Counted from the first letter of the stretch, positions 1 through 6,263 are shown. The stretch: DNA of 6,326 nt from Leclercia sp. UBA7405 (GCA_002469605.1 DKMV01000347.1:7662-13987); one strand, 5' to 3'. Translations and numbers: made by a program. The notes: a model not told the origin generated them from the sequence alone.

Positions 1-629
1 AGCAGCGCGTGGCGCTGGCCCGTGCGCTGATCCTCAAGCCGAAGGTGCTGCTGTTTGATGAGCCGCTCAGCAACCTCGACGCCAACCTCAGGCGCAGCAT
101 GCGCGATAAGATCCGCGAGCTGCAAAAGCAGTTCAATATTACCTCGCTGTACGTCACCCACGATCAGAGCGAGGCCTTTGCGGTCTCGGATACCGTGCTG
201 GTGATGAACAAGGGCAACATTATGCAGATTGGTTCCCCGCAGGATCTCTACCGCCAGCCCGCGTCGCGCTTTATGGCGAGCTTTATGGGCGATGCCAACC
301 TGTTCCCGGCACGTTTTAGCGAGGAGTATGTGGAGATCCACGGCTACCGCCTGCCGCGCCCGCTGCATTTTGCCGCCCAGGGTTCCGGCACCGTCGGCGT
401 GCGCCCGGAGGCGATCACCCTGAGCCAGCACGGCGAGGCCAGCCAGCGTTGCACGATCCGCCACGTGGCCTATATGGGACCGCAGTATGAGGTGATCGTT
501 GAGTGGCACGGGCAGGAGATCCTGTTGCAGGTGAACGCCACGCGGCTGCAGCCGGACGTGGGGGAGGCTTATTATCTGGAGATCCACCCGTATGGGATGT
601 TTGTGCTGGCGGAGGTGGAGGCAAGGTAA
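1..629 (+). CDS. afuC: ABC transporter ATP-binding protein, AfuC/FbpC type (3' part, 5' end outside window)
   Basis: This is the C-terminal part of a nucleotide-binding subunit that powers an inner-membrane importer. The reading frame is open to the left edge; it starts inside the ABC signature (QQRVALARAL), so the GTG at base 9 is an internal valine codon and not a start. Visible in order are Walker B (VLLFDEP, bases 51-71), the D-loop (SNLD), the H-loop histidine (YVTHDQ, His at 159-161) and a C-terminal TOBE-type regulatory domain with the hallmark VRPEAI near base 400. Walker A and the Q-loop lie outside the window. From memory it closely matches E. coli AfuC (about 348 residues), so roughly 140 residues are missing. 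The family is usually annotated as ferric iron uptake, but AfuABC of Actinobacillus was shown to import hexose phosphates, so the substrate is uncertain. The gene ends just before a probable terminator and looks like the last gene of its own operon. Confidence 0.85.
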   Translation, partial: QRVALARALILKPKVLLFDEPLSNLDANLRRSMRDKIRELQKQFNITSLYVTHDQSEAFAVSDTVLVMNKGNIMQIGSPQDLYRQPASRFMASFMGDANLFPARFSEEYVEIHGYRLPRPLHFAAQGSGTVGVRPEAITLSQHGEASQRCTIRHVAYMGPQYEVIVEWHGQEILLQVNATRLQPDVGEAYYLEIHPYGMFVLAEVEAR

Positions 630-633
630 AAGC

Positions 634-659
634 AAAAAGCAACGCCAGTTGCCGTTTTT
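634..659 (+). terminator. Probable intrinsic terminator after afuC
   Basis: A short stem GCAAC/GTTGC (639-643 with 648-652) closes a GCCA loop and is followed by CG and five T residues. An A-tract lies directly upstream at 634-638, so the structure could also work on the opposite strand. It begins five bases after the afuC stop codon. The stem is only five base pairs, so strength is uncertain, but stem plus T-run at a gene end is the expected form. Confidence 0.6.
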
Positions 660-663
660 AGTG

Positions 664-698
664 TTTGCTCCCTCGCCCTTTTGGAGAGTGGGAGCAAA
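664..698. repeat. Inverted repeat with 9-bp perfect arms, possible diverged copy of the tauD-side repeat
   Basis: The arms TTTGCTCCC (664-672) and GGGAGCAAA (690-698) pair perfectly around a 17-base centre. No T-run follows, so it is not a textbook terminator, though it may act as a second barrier or a transcript-end stabiliser behind afuC. The left half CTCCCTCGCCCTTT (668-681) matches CTCCCTCTCCCTTT (4400-4413) of the repeat array beyond tauD at 13 of 14 positions. This suggests, without proving, that it belongs to the same repeat family. Confidence 0.55.
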
Positions 699-729
699 TC
701 CCAACCCCCAAAAACCAACTAACCTTTCC

Positions 730-748
730 CGTTTTTTTTCTAAAAACG
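730..748. promoter_or_regulatory. Candidate LysR-type regulator binding dyad upstream of tauA
   Basis: The dyad CGTTTTT-N5-AAAAACG (730-736 and 742-748) is perfect over seven base pairs and contains a T-N11-A pair (T733, A745), the minimal pattern of LysR-family operators. It lies about 90 bases before the tauA start and about 65 before the supposed transcription start, a usual position for a LysR-type activator. In E. coli the tau operon is activated by the LysR-type protein Cbl under sulfate limitation, so Cbl, or its relative CysB, is the likely binder. The assignment rests on shape and location only; an AT-rich stretch can form such a dyad by chance. Confidence 0.35.
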
Positions 749-752
749 AATC

Positions 753-777
753 GGAATTAACGATGCCTTTTTATTCC
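753..777. promoter_or_regulatory. Candidate second activator site (GGAAT / ATTCC inverted pair)
   Basis: GGAAT at 753-757 and ATTCC at 773-777 are inverted repeats 15 bases apart, within GGAATTAA and TTATTCC. TTATTCC is reminiscent of CysB-type half-sites as I remember them. The pair lies directly upstream of the weak promoter hexamers, where an activator would touch RNA polymerase. The arms are short, so this is a suggestion only. Confidence 0.25.
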
Positions 778-806
778 TTTATCAAAATCCCGCCGCCAGA
801 AATACT
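778..806 (+). promoter_or_regulatory. Weak sigma-70-like promoter candidate for tauABCD
   Basis: TTTATC (778-783) could serve as a -35 and AATACT (801-806) as a -10, with 17 bases between them. They match the consensus at three and four of six positions. Such poor hexamers suit a promoter that depends on an activator, as the tau promoter does in E. coli. Transcription would start near 813, leaving a leader of about 24 bases before tauA. No better pair was found between the afuC terminator and tauA. Confidence 0.3.
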
Positions 807-836
807 GCCCTCATAACAACAAGGGGAGCAGGCAAC

Positions 837-1799
837 ATGGCAATTTCATCGCGGATCACACTTCTCGGCGCGCTGGCGCTGTGGGCATTTCAGGCGCAGG
901 CGGTGGATGTCACCGTCGCGTATCAAACCTCCGCTGAGCCGGCGAAAGTGGCGCAGGCGGATAACACCTTTGAGAAAGCGAGTGGGGCAAAGGTCGACTG
1001 GCGCAAGTTCGACAGCGGCGCGGCCATCGTGCGCGCTCTGGCCTCGGGGGACGTGCAGATTGGCAATCTCGGCTCCAGTCCGCTGGCGGTGGCCGCCAGC
1101 CAGCAGGTGCCGATTGAGGTTTTCCTGCTGGCCTCCCAGCTCGGTAACTCCGAAGCGCTGGTGGTAAAGAAAAACATCACCAAACCCGAAGATCTGATCG
1201 GCAAGCGTATCGCGGTGCCCTTTATCTCCACCACCCACTACAGCCTGCTGGCGGCGCTCAAGCACTGGGGCATTAAGCCGGGCCAGGTGCAGATCGTGAA
1301 CCTGCAGCCACCGGCGATTATCGCCGCCTGGCAGCGCGGGGATATCGACGGGGCGTATGTCTGGTCTCCTGCGGTGAACGAACTGGAAAAGGATGGCAAC
1401 GTGCTGACCGACTCGGCAAAGGTAGGCGAGTGGGGCGCGCCGACGCTCGACGTCTGGGTAGTGCGCAAAGACTTCGCCGAGAAATATCCTGAGGTGGTGA
1501 AAGCCTTTGCCAAAAGCGCCATCGACGCCCAACAGCCTTATATTCAGAACCCGGACGAGTGGCTGAAGCAGCCGGAAAATCTGGAGAAGCTGGCGCGTCT
1601 GAGCGGCGTGCCGCAGGCGGACGTTCCGGTGCTGGTGAAGGGCAATACCTATCTCACGCAGGCGCAGCAGGTCCAGCAGCTCTCCGGCCCGGTGAATAAA
1701 GCCATTGTTGATACCGCCAGCTTCCTGAAAGAGCAGGGCAAAGTGCCGGCCGTGGCGGCGGACTACAGCCAGTACGTGACCGATCGCTTTGTGAAATAA
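837..1799 (+). CDS. tauA: Taurine ABC transporter, periplasmic substrate-binding protein TauA
   Basis: TauA captures taurine in the periplasm and delivers it to the TauBC importer in the inner membrane. The 320-residue product has the length of E. coli TauA and, from memory, is nearly collinear with it. Residues 1-22 form a signal peptide: a short basic start, a hydrophobic core ([10 protein letters not shown]) and an AQA cleavage site before VDVTVAYQ. The mature part is an SsuA/TauA-type bilobed binding protein, with stretches such as [19 protein letters not shown] and the hinge-region [10 protein letters not shown]. The ATG is supported by AAGGGGAG (821-828), eight bases upstream, and by the signal peptide beginning directly at it. 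It is the first gene of tauABCD; tauB starts 11 bases after its stop. Expression is expected under sulfate starvation. No damage is seen. Confidence 0.96.
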   Translation: MAISSRITLLGALALWAFQAQAVDVTVAYQTSAEPAKVAQADNTFEKASGAKVDWRKFDSGAAIVRALASGDVQIGNLGSSPLAVAASQQVPIEVFLLASQLGNSEALVVKKNITKPEDLIGKRIAVPFISTTHYSLLAALKHWGIKPGQVQIVNLQPPAIIAAWQRGDIDGAYVWSPAVNELEKDGNVLTDSAKVGEWGAPTLDVWVVRKDFAEKYPEVVKAFAKSAIDAQQPYIQNPDEWLKQPENLEKLARLSGVPQADVPVLVKGNTYLTQAQQVQQLSGPVNKAIVDTASFLKEQGKVPAVAADYSQYVTDRFVK

Positions 1800-1810
1800 G
1801 GGGGGCAGCT

Positions 1811-2578
1811 ATGCTGACCATTACCAACCTGCACGCCAGCTATGGCGGTAAGCCCGTGCTGGAAGATATCAACCTGACGCTGGATAGCGGCGAGCTGCTG
1901 GTAATGCTGGGCCCCTCCGGCTGCGGCAAAACCACGCTGCTGAATCTGATCGCCGGGTTTGTGCCTTATCAGCATGGCGCCATTCAGCTGGAAGGGAAAA
2001 AGGTGGAGGGTCCCGGCGCCGAGCGCGGCGTGGTTTTCCAGAACGAAGGGCTGCTGCCGTGGCGCAACGTGCAGGATAACGTCGCCTTTGGCCTGCAGCT
2101 TGCGGGTATGCCGCGGGCGGAGCGGCAGGCGGTGGCGCGGCAGATGCTAAAAAAGGTCGGGCTGGAGGGGGCGGAAAAACGCTTTATCTGGCAGCTTTCT
2201 GGCGGCCAACGCCAGCGGGTGGGGATCGCCCGGGCGCTGGCGGCGGATCCGCAGCTGTTGCTGCTGGATGAGCCCTTCGGCGCGCTGGACGCCTTTACCC
2301 GGGAGCAGATGCAGACCCTGCTTCTGCGCCTGTGGCATGAGACCGGCAAGCAGGTGCTGCTCATCACCCACGATATCGAAGAGGCGGTATTTATGGCCAC
2401 CGAGCTGGTGCTGCTCTCGCCAGGTCCCGGCCGGGTGCTGGAGCGCCTGCCGCTGACGTTTGCCCGCCGCTTTGTGGCGGGAGAGCCGGTGCGCAGCATT
2501 AAATCCGACCCGCTGTTTATCGAACAGCGTGAATACGTCTTAAGCCGGGTGTTTGAACAGCGCGAGGCCTTCTCATGA
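1811..2578 (+). CDS. tauB: Taurine ABC transporter ATP-binding protein TauB
   Basis: TauB is the cytoplasmic ATPase that drives taurine import through TauC. It has 255 residues, the same as E. coli TauB. All ABC motifs are present: Walker A GPSGCGKT (34-41), Q-loop glutamine in [10 protein letters not shown] (Gln77), signature LSGGQRQR (129-136), Walker B LLLLDEP with catalytic Glu154, D-loop GALD (157-160) and H-loop His187 in LLITHDIEE. The [16 protein letters not shown] stretch after the Q-loop is typical of the nitrate/sulfonate/taurine subfamily. Its nearest alternative, SsuB (alkanesulfonates), is disfavoured by the tauA and tauD neighbours. A run of six G residues at 1800-1805, right behind the tauA stop, acts as the ribosome-binding site for the ATG. 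The stop overlaps the tauC start (ATGA), which implies translational coupling. Confidence 0.96.
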   Translation: MLTITNLHASYGGKPVLEDINLTLDSGELLVMLGPSGCGKTTLLNLIAGFVPYQHGAIQLEGKKVEGPGAERGVVFQNEGLLPWRNVQDNVAFGLQLAGMPRAERQAVARQMLKKVGLEGAEKRFIWQLSGGQRQRVGIARALAADPQLLLLDEPFGALDAFTREQMQTLLLRLWHETGKQVLLITHDIEEAVFMATELVLLSPGPGRVLERLPLTFARRFVAGEPVRSIKSDPLFIEQREYVLSRVFEQREAFS

Positions 2579-3402
2579 GTATCGTCTTCGGTGAAAAAAC
2601 GCGGCGCGCCCGTCTGGCCCTGCGCTGGCCTCTTTCCCGGCAGCTTACGCTCAGTATCGGCACCCTGCTGGTGCTGCTGGTGGTGTGGTGGGCCGTTGCC
2701 GCACAGCAGTGGATTAGCCCGCTGTTTCTGCCGCCGCCGGGGCAGGTGCTGGAAAAACTGATTTCGGTTGCCGGCGCGCAGGGCTTTATGGATGCCACCC
2801 TGTGGCAGCATTTGGCGGCCAGCCTGACGCGGATCCTGGTGGCGCTGTTTGCGGCGGTGCTGATCGGCATTCCGGTGGGGATCGCCATGGGCTTAAGCCA
2901 CACCGTGCGCGGCATTCTCGATCCCCTGATTGAGCTCTATCGGCCGGTGCCGCCGCTGGCCTGGCTGCCGCTGGTGGTGATCTGGTTTGGCATCGGCGAG
3001 ACGCCGAAGATCCTGCTGATCTATCTGGCGATTTTCGCCCCGGTCGCCATGTCGGCGCTGGAGGGGGTGAAGAGCGCCCAGCAGGTGCGGCTGCGGGCGG
3101 CCCGGTCGCTCGGCGCCAGCCGGGCTCAGGTGCTGTGGTATGTGATTTTGCCTGGCGCCTTGCCGGAGATTTTAACCGGCCTGCGCATTGGCCTGGGGGT
3201 GGGCTGGTCCACCCTGGTGGCGGCCGAGCTTATCGCCGCTACGCGCGGGTTAGGGTTTATGGTGCAGTCGGCGGGGGAGTTCCTGGCGACTGACGTAGTG
3301 CTGGCAGGGATCGCGGTCATCGCTGCGATCGCCTTTGGTTTAGAGCTGGGGCTGCGCGCGCTACAGCGCCGCCTGACGCCCTGGCATGGAGAGATACAAT
3401 GA
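2575..3402 (+). CDS. tauC: Taurine ABC transporter permease TauC
   Basis: TauC is the inner-membrane channel of the taurine importer, probably working as a homodimer with two TauB subunits. It has 275 residues, as in E. coli. A basic cytoplasmic N-terminus is followed by hydrophobic segments near residues 25-43, 84-106, 127-139, 145-162, 201-222 and 241-260. The EAA-type coupling loop that docks on the ATPase is at about 173-194 ([20 protein letters not shown]), with the conserved Gly180 and the closing ILP. This is the BPD_transp_1 fold of the SsuC/TauC group. Its ATG overlaps the tauB stop by four bases, and its own stop overlaps the tauD ATG in the same way, so the three reading frames are translationally linked. 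Confidence 0.96.
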   Translation: MSIVFGEKTRRARLALRWPLSRQLTLSIGTLLVLLVVWWAVAAQQWISPLFLPPPGQVLEKLISVAGAQGFMDATLWQHLAASLTRILVALFAAVLIGIPVGIAMGLSHTVRGILDPLIELYRPVPPLAWLPLVVIWFGIGETPKILLIYLAIFAPVAMSALEGVKSAQQVRLRAARSLGASRAQVLWYVILPGALPEILTGLRIGLGVGWSTLVAAELIAATRGLGFMVQSAGEFLATDVVLAGIAVIAAIAFGLELGLRALQRRLTPWHGEIQ

Positions 3403-4250
3403 GTGAACGTCTGACCATTACCCCGCTGGGGCCCTATATTGGCGCGCAGGTGTCGGGCCTGGATGTGACCCGCCCGCTGAACGATAATCAGTTTGAGCAG
3501 CTGTACCATGCGGTGCTGCGCCATCAGGTGGTGTTCCTGCGCGAACAGGCGGTGACCCCCCAGCAGCAGCGCGCCCTGGCGCAGCGTTTTGGTGATCTGC
3601 ATATCCATCCGGTTTATCCCCATGCCGAGGGGGTGGAGGAGATTATCGTGCTGGATACCCATAACGATAACCCGCCGGATAATGACAACTGGCACACCGA
3701 CGTGACCTTTATTGAGACCCCGCCCGCCGGGGCGATCCTTGCGGCGAAGCTGCTGCCGGAAACGGGAGGCGATACCCTCTGGGCGAGCGGCATTGCGGCC
3801 TTTGAGGCGCTCTCTGCCCCCTTTAAGCAGCTTCTGAGCGGGCTGCGGGCCGAGCATGACTTTAAAAAATCATTCCAGGAATATAAGTACCGCAAAACCG
3901 ACGAGGAGCACCGGCGCTGGCAGGAGGCGGTCGCGAAGCACCCGCCGCTGCTGCATCCGGTGGTGCGCACCCACCCGGTCACCGGTAAACAGGCGCTGTT
4001 CGTTAACGAAGGGTTTACTACGCGGATTGTGGATCTGAGCGAGAAAGAGAGCGATGCGCTGCTCGGGTTCCTGTTTGCCCATATCACTAAGCCGGAGTTT
4101 CAGGTGCGCTGGCGCTGGCAGGAGAACGACCTGGCTATCTGGGATAACCGGGTGACGCAGCACTACGCCAACGCGGATTATCTGCCCCAGCGGCGGATTA
4201 TGCAGCGGGCAACGATTCTGGGGGATAAGCCTTTTTATCGGGCGGGGTGA
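3399..4250 (+). CDS. tauD: Taurine dioxygenase TauD (Fe(II)/2-oxoglutarate-dependent)
   Basis: TauD hydroxylates taurine in the cytoplasm using O2, 2-oxoglutarate and Fe(II). The product falls apart into sulfite, which feeds cysteine synthesis, and aminoacetaldehyde. The 283 residues equal the E. coli enzyme in length. The iron triad is present as His99 and Asp101 (WHTDVTF) and His255 (RVTQH). The 2-oxoglutarate ligands Thr126 and Arg266 and the taurine-contacting His70, Tyr73, Asn95 and Arg270 sit at the same numbers as in E. coli, so the enzyme should be active and taurine-specific. The ATG overlaps the tauC stop. It is the last gene of the operon; a perfect 10-bp hairpin begins 17 bases after its stop. 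The gene converges on the minus-strand acyltransferase. Confidence 0.97.
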   Translation: MSERLTITPLGPYIGAQVSGLDVTRPLNDNQFEQLYHAVLRHQVVFLREQAVTPQQQRALAQRFGDLHIHPVYPHAEGVEEIIVLDTHNDNPPDNDNWHTDVTFIETPPAGAILAAKLLPETGGDTLWASGIAAFEALSAPFKQLLSGLRAEHDFKKSFQEYKYRKTDEEHRRWQEAVAKHPPLLHPVVRTHPVTGKQALFVNEGFTTRIVDLSEKESDALLGFLFAHITKPEFQVRWRWQENDLAIWDNRVTQHYANADYLPQRRIMQRATILGDKPFYRAG

Positions 4251-4267
4251 TCCTCCCCTCACCCTAA

Positions 4268-4290
4268 CCCTCTCCCCAAAGGGGAGAGGG
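4268..4290 (+). terminator. Copy A hairpin, likely transcript end of tauABCD
   Basis: CCCTCTCCCC (4268-4277) and GGGGAGAGGG (4281-4290) pair perfectly over ten bases around an AAA loop, 17 bases beyond the tauD stop. GAAAG follows instead of a T-run, so it is not a canonical intrinsic terminator. It could still block exonucleases and define the 3' end of the tau message, as REP-type hairpins do. Confidence 0.5.
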
Positions 4291-4401
4291 GAAAGTGCGG
4301 TGCGGTTGTCGATACCGGCGCAGGTTTGCTTTTCCCTCACACCCTCTCCTGGAGGGGAAAGTAGGGTGCGGTTATCTATTCCGCCACCGTTCTGCTTTTC
4401 T

Positions 4402-4424
4402 CCCTCTCCCTTTCAGGGAGAGGG
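4402..4424 (-). terminator. Copy C hairpin containing the stop codon of the acyltransferase gene
   Basis: CCCTCTCCCT (4402-4411) and AGGGAGAGGG (4415-4424) form a perfect 10-bp stem with a three-base loop. On the minus strand the TGA stop (4413-4415) covers two loop bases and the first paired base of one arm. No T-run follows in that direction. The hairpin probably marks the 3' end of the acyltransferase message, but a stop codon inside such a structure is unusual because terminating ribosomes would keep it open. Confidence 0.5.
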
Positions 4425-6137
4425 CCGGGGTGAGGGTGACAAATGGGCACCGATATACCGCTGATAGCGGCTGGGTTTTATCAGGGTTAAATCCACCAGC
4501 ACCAGCCCGTCCACGCAGTTGCTGAACGCCGGATCGCGACCAAAATCGATAAACTGCACGCCGCCGGGCTCGCAGAGTTCGGAATACTGCTTGTAGAGCG
4601 GCGGAATGGCGCAGCCGAGGTTGCCAAGCAGCGATTTCAGCCTGGTCAGGTCATCCACGTAGTCCATCCCGCCAAACTGGGCCAGCACGTCCGGCAACGA
4701 TGCCGGCCATGGCTGGCGCGAGGCGGCCAGCGGATGCGCAGCCGGGAACCAGAGGCGATAAAACGCCACCAGCAGATCCTGTGCCGCCGGGGGCAGTCCC
4801 CCCGAAATAGAGACCGGCCCGAAGAGGTAGCGGTAGTGGGGATTGCGCGCCAGCCAGGCGCCAATACCCGACCAGAGATAATCCAGGCCGCGTCGTCCCC
4901 AGTAGCGCGGCTGAATAAAGCTGCGCCCCAGCTCGACGCCGTGCTCCAGCACCTCCTGCATTTTGTCGTCATACTGGAACAGGCTGTAGCTGTAGAGTCC
5001 GTCCAGGCCGCGCCGTTTTACCTGTATTGCCGTCGGCATAAAGCGGTACGCGCCGATGATCTCCAGATCCTCCTCATCCCAGAGGATCAGATGCAGGTAG
5101 TCATCATCGTAGCCGTCGGTATCGCGGCGTCTGCCGCTGCCTTCGTCCACTGCCCGAAAAGCGACCTCCCGCAGGCGCCCCAGTTCGCGCAGCACCGGTG
5201 CCTCTTCCTGCCCGTTGCGCTGCCACAAATAGATAAACTTGCCATCGCTGGTTTTCCCAAGGCATTCGGCCTGCGCCAGCGCGCGTTTTAGCGTGGCCCT
5301 GGCTTCCGGGCGGGCGATGGCACACTGGGTTTTGAAGAGTCCCGGCGCGCCTTTGCCGAGACGCAGCAGGTGCTGGCGGCACCGCTCGGCCATCTCGCGC
5401 GGTGCAAGCGCGGGGCTGAACCAGCTGTTCCAGGCAATCTGCTCGCCGATTTTGATTGGCAGGGTGCTGTGGAGGCGGCGGAACATCTGCTGCATTAGCA
5501 GCAGCATGGCAAGCGTGGGTGAAACCAGGGCGCTGGCGTAGAAGAGCAGGCTGTTGTGGGCCTGAATATGTACCGGCAGCAGCGGGGCGCGCAGCTTAGC
5601 GGCGAGCTTGATAAAGCCGGAGTGCCACTTTTTATCCTGAATCCCGTTACGCCCGGGGCGCGACACCTCGCCTGCCGGGAAGAAGATCAGGACGCCTGCG
5701 TTTTGCAGCTGCTGCTCCATCTGCAGCAGGGAGGTTTTCGCCGTCCTGCCGCCCATATTGTCCACCGGAATAAACAGCGAGCTGAGCGGCTCAAGGTGCG
5801 TCAGCATGCGGTTGGTCACCACTTTTACGTCCCGGCGTACCCGGGAGACGGCGTACAGCAAAGCCAGCCCGTCAAGCGTGCCTGTGGGATGGTTAGCCAT
5901 AATGACCAGCGGGCCATGTTCGGGAATTTGTTCGAGGTCGCGGGCGGAAAGGGCGCAGTGAATATCGAGATGTTCAAGTACCTGCTCCACCATATCCAGC
6001 CCTTTCAGGTGGCGGTGGGCGGCGGCAAACTGCTGGAACTCTTCTTCGTAAAACAGCTTTTTTAACAGCCTTTTTTGCCAGGGCGCAGGCCTCGCCTGCG
6101 GCCAAAGGTCGTCGAGAACGCTATCGAGACTAAACAT
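4413..6137 (-). CDS. Two-domain acyltransferase, PlsC-like plus OlsB-like (OlsF-type ornithine-lipid synthase candidate)
   Basis: The 574-residue product joins two acyltransferase domains. The N-terminal one (about 60-245) is a PlsC/LPLAT domain with NHPTGTLDG (82-90, His83 and Asp89, an H-x5-D spacing rather than the usual H-x4-D), a FFPAGEVSR block (152-160) where PlsC has FPEGT, and LLPVHI near 186-191. Residues 197-219 are hydrophobic and may dip into the membrane. The C-terminal domain (about 296-465) resembles OlsB/Acetyltransf_5 proteins: RLREVAFR (321-328), YLHLILWD, IIGAYRF (360-366) and ELGRSFIQPRYWGRRGL (402-418). This pairing is that of OlsF, which makes ornithine lipids in Serratia proteamaculans by N- and O-acylation. 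That function is inferred; a generic hemolysin or lysophospholipid acyltransferase label is the fallback. I chose ATG 6137 over GTG 6143 because AGGAGG (6145-6150) is seven bases from the ATG but only one from the GTG. The last nine residues, SPSPRPSP and its flank, come from the repeat array. Confidence 0.85.
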   Translation of the reverse strand: MFSLDSVLDDLWPQARPAPWQKRLLKKLFYEEEFQQFAAAHRHLKGLDMVEQVLEHLDIHCALSARDLEQIPEHGPLVIMANHPTGTLDGLALLYAVSRVRRDVKVVTNRMLTHLEPLSSLFIPVDNMGGRTAKTSLLQMEQQLQNAGVLIFFPAGEVSRPGRNGIQDKKWHSGFIKLAAKLRAPLLPVHIQAHNSLLFYASALVSPTLAMLLLMQQMFRRLHSTLPIKIGEQIAWNSWFSPALAPREMAERCRQHLLRLGKGAPGLFKTQCAIARPEARATLKRALAQAECLGKTSDGKFIYLWQRNGQEEAPVLRELGRLREVAFRAVDEGSGRRRDTDGYDDDYLHLILWDEEDLEIIGAYRFMPTAIQVKRRGLDGLYSYSLFQYDDKMQEVLEHGVELGRSFIQPRYWGRRGLDYLWSGIGAWLARNPHYRYLFGPVSISGGLPPAAQDLLVAFYRLWFPAAHPLAASRQPWPASLPDVLAQFGGMDYVDDLTRLKSLLGNLGCAIPPLYKQYSELCEPGGVQFIDFGRDPAFSNCVDGLVLVDLTLIKPSRYQRYIGAHLSPSPRPSP

Positions 6138-6144
6138 GGTCACT

Positions 6145-6150
6145 CCTCCT
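6145..6150 (-). promoter_or_regulatory. Strong ribosome-binding site that fixes the acyltransferase start
   Basis: On the minus strand the sequence reads AGGAGG, then AGTGACC, then ATG. The perfect Shine-Dalgarno core is seven bases from the ATG at 6137-6135. The in-frame GTG at 6143-6141 is only one base from the core, which is too close for initiation. The protein should therefore begin MFSLDSVL. Confidence 0.8.
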
Positions 6151-6186
6151 GCCGTCTTGCCCAGACAGTAGAAGGGAGAGATGTCG

Positions 6187-6214
6187 ATTATATGGCAGTG
6201 AGGTGACGTTTCGT
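6187..6214 (-). promoter_or_regulatory. Candidate promoter of the acyltransferase gene with perfect -10 box
   Basis: On the minus strand TATAAT occupies 6192-6187 and matches the sigma-70 -10 consensus at all six positions. With a 16-base spacer the -35 would be ACGAAA (6214-6209), matching only three of six, so an activator or other contacts may be needed. Transcription would begin near 6180, giving a leader of about 43 bases. The promoter lies after the hemB hairpin, which argues that the acyltransferase is not simply read through from hemB. Confidence 0.5.
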
Positions 6215-6223
6215 GGTGAGACG

Positions 6224-6253
6224 CGCCGGGCAGGGCAAAGCCGCTGCCCGGCG
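6224..6253 (-). terminator. GC-rich hairpin behind hemB (terminator-like or REP-like)
   Basis: CGCCGGGCAG (6224-6233) pairs with CTGCCCGGCG (6244-6253), and the inner GGC/GCC (6234-6236 with 6240-6242) extends the stem over an AAA loop with one bulged G. That gives about 13 base pairs starting 10 bases after the hemB stop. There is no T-run on the exit side (CGTCTCACCACG). Its GCCGGGC/GCCCGGC ends recall the arms of enterobacterial REP elements, so it may be a single REP-like unit protecting the hemB 3' end. Confidence 0.6.
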
Positions 6254-6263
6254 GGATGGCGGA

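Larger units (their letters stand above)
4256..4438. repeat. Mosaic array of three related GC-rich hairpin repeats between convergent genes
   Basis: The array fills the space between tauD and the acyltransferase and runs into the latter. Copy A (4256-4290) reads CCCTCACCC-TAA-CCCTCTCCCC-AAA plus the returning arm. Copy C (4402-4438) is the same element inverted: its reverse complement shares 18 of 21 positions with the first 21 bases of A (CCCTCACCC, three differing bases, CCCTCTCCC). Copy B (4334-4360) is a shortened, imperfect copy in the direction of A. The spacers after A and B (from 4291 and from 4357) are themselves related, 33 of 43 positions identical without gaps, giving a direct repeat with a period of about 66 bases. 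The outward-facing inverted ends with internal direct copies recall bacterial interspersed mosaic elements. I recognise the CCCTCACCC/CCCTCTCCC theme as common in enterobacterial intergenic DNA but cannot give it an established family name. Confidence 0.85.

Noticed and set aside
763..816. A 17-codon ORF (MPFYSFIKIPPPEILPS) ending 20 bases before tauA, possible leader peptide.
   Set aside because: Only a poor ribosome-binding sequence precedes it, the candidate promoter start lies near its end so it would hardly be transcribed, and it carries no run of regulatory codons such as Cys or Met.
846..1532. Long minus-strand open frame of 228 codons opposite tauA.
   Set aside because: It is antisense to a clearly conserved gene in GC-rich DNA, shows no recognisable domain, and lacks a convincing start; the opposite frame stays open because of codon bias.
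3870..4340. Minus-strand open frame across tauD and the repeat array, with a [16 protein letters not shown] stretch.
   Set aside because: The stretch is the translation of the repeat hairpin and the rest is antisense to tauD; such peptides recur wherever this repeat is read in frame.
4256..4438. CRISPR array, because of spaced palindromic repeats.
   Set aside because: Copies differ in length and orientation, the spacers are related to each other instead of unique, and no cas gene is nearby.
4734..6065. Several plus-strand open frames opposite the acyltransferase gene.
   Set aside because: They are antisense shadows of a gene with recognisable domains, have no ribosome-binding sites of note and no family resemblance.
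3399..6137. Functional link between taurine metabolism and the acyltransferase (for example a taurine-containing lipid).
   Set aside because: The genes converge, are separated by a repeat array and do not share a promoter; adjacency alone does not support a pathway.
6141..6143. GTG at 6143 as the start of the acyltransferase.
   Set aside because: It is one base from the Shine-Dalgarno core, while the ATG six bases further on has ideal spacing.
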